Source: Sepioteuthis lessoniana
Taxonomy: Eukaryota; Mollusca; Cephalopoda; Myopsida; Loliginidae
Reading direction: 5' to 3'
Assembly (NCBI GenBank): GCA_963585895.1
Contig: OY757904.1
Span: forward strand, 1,361,907 to 1,425,906
Length of the DNA: 64,000 nt
This document shows, piece by piece, positions 57,233 through 64,000 of this stretch; the stretch's first letter is position 1; every line of letters starts with the position of its first letter. A program made the translations under genes and the position numbers. The notes beneath the pieces are model-generated. The model saw only the letters and a list, made by a program, of their open reading frames with translations, did no database searches and had not been told where the DNA came from.

Positions 57233-59700
57233 TCTTTTAACTTTTTTGAGAGTTTTTCACACCAACGTGAGTTGAATGTTTTCCACTGAAGTTTGAGTGA
57301 CAGCAAGTTTCCTCAAGTCTTCAGGACTTTTCTCAGTATTCTAGCTAATCTCAACGATGCTGTAGTCTGGAGGCTCCCCACACATCCTTAAACACATGTC
57401 CTCCCGTCTCTGTACCAATCTCTTGGTGACAATTCAAAGAGCACCAATTACAATTGGTATCACTGTCACTTTTATGTTCCATAGTTTTCAGTTCCCTAGC
57501 AAGTTCTTGGTAAATATATCTCTCTTTTCGCTTTCTTTCGGCTTTTCTTTGTGGTCCGCCGAAACGGCAAAATCCACTATTCGGCAGGTTCTCTTTATGT
57601 TGACTATCACAAGGTCTGGTCGTCTGGTCGAGATTAGGTTGTCTGTTTGTATCTCAAAATCCCAGAGAATTTTGTGCATTTGTTTTCTAGGACGGATTCT
57701 GGATTGTGCATATACCATTTGTTCGTATGGTCAAATTTCAATTTCTTGCTAAACTTCCAGTTGATCACCTTCCCCACTTAGTTGTGTATACTCTTTTTGC
57801 TCATATTTGCTCCATTCGCTTATTATGTTATAGATCGTTTCGTCTCTTTCACCAATAATCTACATCTGCTATTTTGTTGCTTCTTTTTTTAATTCTTGCT
57901 TTGACATAATCCTTATGTTGTTGTTTTGTTCTGCTATCAGAAGAGATTCAGTTTTTTTTTTTCGTAATGTTTCCCATTCTAAACAATATCCAAGTGATCT
58001 TTGCGAGGTAAGGCCTTATGCATCATCATTAGTTTTCTTGTCCTTTGGTGCATTTGTGAAAGTTCTTTTCTCGTCTACTTTTAGAATGGTTAGGAATATC
58101 TGACGAGGGGGGCGCAGCCCAGGTGTTTATTTCTTTGATGAAATTTTGGCTATGTAGTTTGATTTCAAGTAGTTTTCTCACTGTCTCCTGAGGTATTTAA
58201 AAAAAAATTTTCGTGCATTTCCACTTGTTTGATGGTGTTCGCTTCCAATATTCCCAATTTATCAGTAAGTTTCCTTTTTTATGTGTGTTTTGATTTTTTC
58301 ATGATTTGGTAGTTTTATTCCTTCTTGTCATTGTCGTTTTCCGCTTTTCAGAATTAATATGACACATTTTTATGCTAAATTCCATCTATATCCTCACTGT
58401 CTTTTTTAGGGTTTTAATTCTTTTTCATTTTTTGGTAAACAGTTTGATGTCGTCAAGATTCATTCGGTGGTTAATCTTTTCTTATCATTTATGACGTTTG
58501 CACTTCTTGTGCATTTCTTAAGCATGTAATTGAGTGGCATCATTGTTGTAACAAATAAAAATGATGATAGCGCATCTCACTTGAAAATACCTCTCTGGAT
58601 TTTCACCTCGGCAAAAATTTTTCTTCCTACTGTTAATTCCACTTTCCAGTTTTCCATGGTTTCATCCATGAAATTTTTGACTTGGTCGAATATCTTGTAT
58701 ATTTTAAGACGGTCTATAATCCAGCCTTGTTAGACCATATCATATGCAGTTTTGTTGTTAATCCATGCCATAGCGACATTCTTTTTTCGTGTCGTTCCTG
58801 TTCCTCGGGACCAAGCCGTGGTTTATTAGCGAATAGTAAATCTCCATAATGGGTTAGCAGTTTTGAGGGGAGGTTCCTTTTGGGGATCTTTTGGGATCAT
58901 GGTGGTTTTTCTTTTGCTCACCCATTCCGATATGTCTGTTTTTTAAGCAACCAATCATACAGCAAGTCTTTCGTGCATGGAAGTGATCTTTTAAAAACCA
59001 GTATCCCTGTATGCCATCATATCCTGGCGTTTTCCAATTTGTTACTTTTTGAGTGTTGCTCGTGAGTGAATCTGGATGTATTTTCTTCTTGTGTTAGTCT
59101 TTGTTCTGAGTGGTTTGGGTGGGTGGTGTTTCGATTGATTGATATTACTTTGTTGTTCATTTCAGTTATAGGTTTCTTGTTTTTCAGTATTTGGTATGTC
59201 AATTATAGTATTAGGGTCTTGTTGCATTGATTCCCTATTTATTTGTTGGTGTATTTCTAATATTTCAAGGTCATAAAACCAACCTATCTTTATTATCGCG
59301 TTAACTAAATCAATGAGTGTTTTGCTTGCTGTCCGAAATCTAGCGCTTTCTTCCCAGATCTGTATTATTCTGTTCATATACCCTCTTTATGTTGGGTTGT
59401 TTCTAATTGTGAAGTGCAAGTTTGTTGTATTCCCTAGTCTATTTTCTGTATTGTTGTCTCTGGTTTGCGGGATCACTTAGGTCGTCGTCTTTCGTGTACC
59501 TGAAAAAAGAACAATGAACATTCACAGGAAACCGATAAAGTCCCCCATGTTGCCTATCAAGGGAGCACCTGCTGATCAAGACAACTAAACATATCGTATC
59601 GGTTTCATGTTGTGTTATGTTTAGATTTCTCATTTTTATCATGGGCAGTATATTGTTTAAAATCTGCGCACCTGTCAAAGATGAGACCAAGTACTCTTTA
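57233..59700 (-). mobile_element. R4-type LINE with large internal deletion
   Basis: Minus-strand copy. Its 3' end carries the family tail and LRLARILRKVLKT (57320-57380). The endonuclease block RRPDLVIVNIKRTCRIVDFAV (57560-57640) keeps both RPD and the later Asp. An RT box reads MNLDDIKLF (58440-58475). The N-terminal region (59162-59690) has HCSFFRYTKDDDLSDPANQ and LVNAIIKIGWFYDLEILEIH. At about 59060 the N-terminal region (TNTQK) joins directly to TNWKTPGYDGIQGYWF, omitting roughly 250 residues present in the copy at 34176-37600. Multiple stops are present. Confidence 0.85.
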
Positions 59701-60905
59701 AGAAAGAGAACTCGTAAGTGGGTCTCAAAAATATGTATAGTTTGGCTTTTTTCCTTAAAGATGAGTAGCAGTAGTTTCCTGACTGAACTATTTACCCGTG
59801 GCTGTTGCAGTATAAACTTCTTCTATCCAGCATCTGGTGTGGCTCGCTGTTGGCTCAACTTTGGATTCATCCGTCTTACTTACATCTACCATGCTACTTC
59901 CTATGGCTTCTAGTGATATGTAGTAGTAGTTGGTGACTGTAGTCTTCTCATCCAAATATAATCCAGTCTTGTTTCTTTTCTTTAGTATCTTTGCTTGTTA
60001 TCGTAATTTTTTCTGTTCTTCTAGTTCAATTTCCGATTCAGGTTTTATATTCCTGTTCGGGTTTTTAAAGGGAACGCCGATTTTAACGCAGACTAATTTC
60101 GCTTTTGCGTGAATTAGCTCGTGTAGTTCAGTGATGTTGCCTGTCGGGATATTTGTTAATTTATTTACCTTTTCGTTTTCTTACTGAATTTTTTTCCACT
60201 CTTGATTTTGAGAGATGTTAATGTAGTGTTATTTTCATTCATGATTTTATTTATTAATTCAACATTTATTTTGTTTCCTTGCTGTGACGTTTGTTTTGTG
60301 GTACTGATGAATGTGGTGTATCGGTTTCCAGTATTTTGCGTTTAAATTCGGTTAGGGGCTTCTTGTTGTTCAATATTAAGTGTTTCGATTAGGGTCGGGG
60401 GATCTTATTCATATTCTTCTCTAGTTACTTGCCCACACACTTCTGGTATCTCAAGGTCAGAAAAGCAACTTTTCTTTAATATTATTCTTGTTTGGTCAGC
60501 AAGTCATTGGCCTGTATTAAAGCAAGCGGATTCTTCCCAGGTTACTCTCGTTTTTTTATACCATCTTTGTGTGGGTCTGCTTTTAAAACAAGAGTAAAGT
60601 ACACGTTTGTTTTCTTACCAAGCCCATTTTATTGTTGGTGTTTCTGATTTAAGTAGTTTCTTTGGTCGTTGTTTGTGTACCTGAAATTAGAACAGCGAAC
60701 ATTCGCAGGATTCCGGAAGAATGTTCTGGGTTGGCTATGATCATGTCACCCAGATATATTGTCTGGTTCTGCTTCGGATTAGCTTTGGAATTTGTATTTT
60801 TCATGGTTAGTATATTGTGAGCATACTAGACCGAGGGGTTAATCATAATCCGTGCTTCTGTCATAAATGTGACTTGGTTCTCTTGCAAGAAAGATGACAC
60901 TTGAA
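59701..60905 (-). mobile_element. R4-type LINE 5' portion, second partial copy
   Basis: 59930-60905 (minus) repeats N-terminal sequence that the neighbouring copy already contains: a 5' leader (CAAGAGAACCAAGTCACAT near 60880), FRYTNND (about 60690), and ITELHELIHAKAKLVCVKIG (60060-60150). It is therefore the 5' end of a different insertion or a rearranged duplicate. 59701-59930 is not clearly assignable. Confidence 0.7.
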
Positions 60906-61404
60906 AAAAGCTACAAAAATAATTAAATAAAATGCTCTGTTTTTCAACTTATTAAGTTTTAATTTCAGACCAACACAATCACGTTTTTAAACCTGTTCAT
61001 TCGTTACTTAAACGGTTACTTTGAACGTGGATTGGCTTATAATTGATACTAATGTTTAGTTATTTTAACCCGAGCCATTTTCTGGTAATCCAGAATATTC
61101 TGTCTTTGTTCACCGTTTCTAACCACTTTAAACGTCTCTATCTACAACGTTTTGCTTAAAGGTTTTTTTGTCAAAAAATTTTCTGTCCTGTGTCTTGAAG
61201 AGACGAAGAGGAAAGTGCTAATGCTAAAATTTATCTGATATTCATTTTCTTATCGAATTTTCCAACATTTTTTCCGTGGGGGCTGTCCAATAGATATATA
61301 TATATAGGGAGAGAGAGAGAGGGGGAAAGACATTGCATTTACTTCGACAGTACGGCAGAGAGTTTTTTAAATATTCAAAACCAAGCACAAATTTCGGCAT
61401 GAAT

Positions 61405-62215
61405 GTGAGGATTATACCCCGCTAGTTCTTGGCTAATCCGAGGTCACCCTTTTTAGGGAAGGGGAGGATGCATTACTTCGTCCATCTGTCGATAGGGTTT
61501 TGATTATATATGGCATTACAGTGTCGGTGCAAAATGTCGTCGAATTGTCTGGACTTCCATACTTCTGAGGGTATTTCATCGAGTCCTGCTGCTTTTCTAG
61601 TTTTAATTTTCTCAGTACCGAGTCGAATTCTTTTTGGTCCTAGTTTGATCTCTAATTGTTTACTTATAATTTTCGTGATTGGTTCATGTATAATTTTCCG
61701 AGGGTTTCTGCATAAATTCTCAAAATCTTTCTATAGGTGTATTCGTTCTTGTTGGCTGGTAGCTTTCAGTTTAGCTTTGATTGTGCTCTTCCTTCTGCTC
61801 ACTTCGTTTAACGTTTGCCATGCTATCCTAGATTGTCTAACTTCAACCGAGCTTCTGATCTTATCGATCTGATTTTGTATGTATTCTGTTTGTCCTTTTG
61901 GGTATATGTTAGCTAATTCATTTTGTGCCTTTTTAAGTTTCAGGGTATTGGCATTGGTTGCGTTCTTCCTATTGCATTTGGAGGCAGTTTTCACGTCTGC
62001 ATGCTTTTCCCAACCGCTAATGTCTCCTATGGGAGTCTAGGTTTAATTCTTTGCTTAGTTGGAATGCATTCCGCTGCCGCTTGTAAGTGAACATTAACGA
62101 AATTCTCATATTCGTCATTTGGAGTATGTGTTTCTGTCTTCTCCTGTAGTGCATCAAATTTGTTTCTTAGTGCTAACGCCTATTTATCTCTAATATCCCT
62201 GTTATTAAGCAGGGA
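61405..62215 (-). mobile_element. RTE-clade LINE, linker and N-terminal RT fragment
   Basis: The minus strand encodes LRNKFDALQEKTETHTPNDE (about 62120-62180), then LKKAQNELANIYPKGQTEYI and RQSRIAWQTLNEVSRRKST in the ORF 61731-61994. FDDILHRHCNAIYNQNPI and GCILPFPKKG-type RT sequence follow with stops (61440-61560). This is the part between the endonuclease and the RT catalytic box of the RTE family, so it does not overlap the copies at 18436-18892 or 20968-21390. It lacks both ends. Confidence 0.85.
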
Positions 62216-62222
62216 CCAGTCA

Positions 62223-62225
<3 letters not shown>

Positions 62226-62268
<43 letters not shown>

Positions 62269-62270
62269 GT
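62226..62270. repeat. (GT)n followed by alternating GC
   Basis: GT run to about 62255, then GCGCGCGCGCACGCG. Alternating purine-pyrimidine throughout, so Z-DNA-prone. Confidence 0.95.
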
Positions 62271-63640
62271 ATTACTGGGATAGTAAGGTCGAAGTGGCAG
62301 CTACAAAGATGCAGTTGTAAATGCAAAAGAACACTTAATATCTCAACACCGAAACAAAACTAGTTAAAATCTAAGATTCCGAAATTTCAACAATATAATT
62401 AATACTATTACTCAGCGTTTACATATGGCAATCCATTATCATCAGACGGTAAATGTCTGAAGGGAGATTCCATGTGTTTTATATAAGTTTTAAAAAATTG
62501 GCTCTAAGCCCACCAGTCAATTCTTTATAATATATATGTGCCATATACTCTCGGAACAACACTCCACAGGTTTATATATATGTATATATAAGAAATCTGA
62601 GAAATATCCAACCATTTAAAAATTAAAAAAAAAAAACCTTTATCATAGGCATATCTCCCTGATTCCTTTTATAGCACTTCGACTGGGACTTCAAAACATC
62701 TGCATATACCTTTCAAACTGCTATTATCTACATCGTCCCGTTCTCTTTACACTTTAATTTCGTAAACCGTCGGAAATTTCCAAACATTTTAAATGCAATT
62801 TTAACATTGGTAACAAATTTACACTGTAAAGGAGATGCGACAAGATAGAGTGTGATTTTGAAGAAAATATAATTTTCACATTGCTAAAAGGTTAGAACGG
62901 GGTGGGGGTAAACTTTTTGGTGGGAGAGCCGCATCATTGGGTTCGGAATAATCAAAATGCTGCATTTTTAAAATCAAAAGATTTTAGTCCCGATTAAGTG
63001 AAAGTGGCTACTTTAGTTTTTCTTAGAGGCTCTACATTTCCCGAACTTTTGGTTTAGAATATAATCATCAGATAAAAATGATACAATCATCAGAAATTTC
63101 TTCGGATGAAAATACTAACAGTTACATGAAACATTTAGTAATGAGACTATCAAAATAATGTTGGGATTACAATTTTGTTGTCTTTATCTCGCTCAGCAGG
63201 CTGGCATTTGAGTTCTTTTTTCATTTACCGAACATTTTTAAACAATTTGTTGATTCTCATCTCTTCACGATATACACATAGTGAAATGAAATATTCATTT
63301 TTCTTTTATAAACAACCTGCATTTTTCCGTTCGAATTTGTTTAAATTGTAACAGTTCTCTCTTTACAGTATGTCTATTCGATATATGAAAATTATCTTCG
63401 AAATGCCAAATTTATTTATACTTGAAAATTATCATATCTAGTAACAAAAATATAAAAAATGGCTGTTTTTATAAAGAAAAAGTATTCATTAATGAACAAA
63501 CTTTTCAAGAATTATATTAATGCAATTAATACTTTGTTGTACTGCATTTTGTTTTTATTATTTCTTTCATTCACATTCTGGAAACGAACCGATAAAATTA
63601 CAACAAGTCTTCGGTAACATCGATACCAACACTTCGATAA
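62271..63640. other. AT-rich non-coding DNA, no gene seen
   Basis: No ORF above 60 codons and no recognised repeat. Confidence 0.6.
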
Positions 63641-64000
63641 TGACTCACTTCAATTCTTCAAGATTTCATAAATAATATTTTCTTAATCTTCTCTTGAGGA
63701 TTCAAAAAAAAGTCTATTAAATTTGCATTTGAGCCAAAGAAGAACGGGTATCCTTTTCTCCCTGAACCATTCTTTTGTAGTTTTTTTGTTGAGTGGAGTG
63801 GAGCAAAGATATGCTAAAAGATGAAACCATTGTCTCCGAACATGTCCTCAGTCTCTGAGATACGGATATGATCGAGAAGATCCTGATGGACAGCAGCATT
63901 AATCGATCTTTTCAAGAAGCAGATATTTCCTATGGCGAACTGGAAGACTCCCACCTAGACAGCTATCTCATTTTGAGTCTTGCTAGTTTTCCTCAACGTA
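63641..64000 (-). pseudogene. Tc1-like transposase, dead, cut by window edge
   Basis: Minus-strand frames read FLKRSINAAVHQDLLDH, then MFGDNGFIF, a stop, APLHSTKKLQKNGSGRKGYPFF and SNANLIDFF. The order follows the Tc1 DDE domain: NAxVYQxxLxHFMLP, then FGDxxFIFQQDxAPxH, then the GI..L.WPANSPDLNPIE block. Here QQD is replaced by a stop and nearby changes, and SPDLNPIE has decayed to SNANLIDF. Two of the three catalytic acids are thus lost. Upstream sequence continues beyond position 64000. Confidence 0.8.

Overview
The window looks like gene-poor, repeat-rich animal DNA. It is AT-rich and packed with microsatellites: (CA)n, (TA)n, (GA)n, (GAA)n, (GATA)n and (TAA)n. It carries degraded non-LTR retrotransposons, tRNA-derived SINEs, LTR-element remains, foldback and inverted-repeat elements, and mariner/Tc1 fossils. 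No rRNA, canonical tRNA, bacterial operon, CRISPR array or convincing host exon was found. The combination (RTE LINEs with an (ATG)n tail, R2/R4-type LINEs tied to (TAA)n, many tRNA-SINEs, very long dinucleotide runs) suggests a mollusc, most likely a cephalopod such as an octopus. That assignment is an inference from repeat style, not from a diagnostic gene.

Layout. 0-18 kb is mostly featureless AT-rich DNA. It holds SINE copies (1.6, 10.9, 11.05 and 12.9 kb), a 43-bp minisatellite (6.2-6.7 kb), a 60-bp tandem array (8.2-8.5 kb), a composite hairpin-bearing repeat (8.6-9.2 kb), a mariner deletion derivative (14.1-14.5 kb), a long foldback repeat (15.35-15.78 kb) and a microsatellite cluster (16.4-18.2 kb). 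18.4-24.5 kb has an almost undamaged 3' end of an RTE LINE, a second, older RTE piece, another composite repeat and a second foldback. 24.8-38 kb is a nest of R2/R4-type LINE copies: a plus-strand cluster (24.8-30.2 kb) facing a minus-strand cluster (32.1-37.95 kb). Several copies abut head to tail through (TAA)n tracts, and one is split by a 698-bp solo LTR with a clean 4-bp target duplication. 41.06-42.6 kb is a minus-strand RTE copy. 43.7-44.0 kb is a CpG-rich island. 45.35-47.0 kb is a short R4-type copy split by a dimer of the composite repeat. 47.6-48.3 kb has a perfect 46-bp-arm hairpin beside a long (TA)n tract and a SINE. 50.4-54.16 kb is a non-autonomous LTR retrotransposon with paired LTRs, a 4-bp target duplication and a SINE nested in its 5' LTR. 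55.58-55.78 kb is a small element with long terminal inverted repeats. 57.2-60.9 kb is a second large minus-strand R4-type block. 61.4-62.2 kb is an RTE 5' fragment, and the window ends inside a dead Tc1-like transposase.

How the parts relate. Nothing here works as a gene system. The window is a record of successive insertions. The R4-type LINEs carried an N-terminal DNA-binding region, a reverse transcriptase, a CCHC zinc knuckle and a restriction-like endonuclease, and their copies sit repeatedly on (TAA)n. This resembles the TAA preference of the R4-clade element Dong. SINEs, solo LTRs and composite repeats then landed inside them. Every sizeable ORF is either a damaged element or a by-product of simple repeats.
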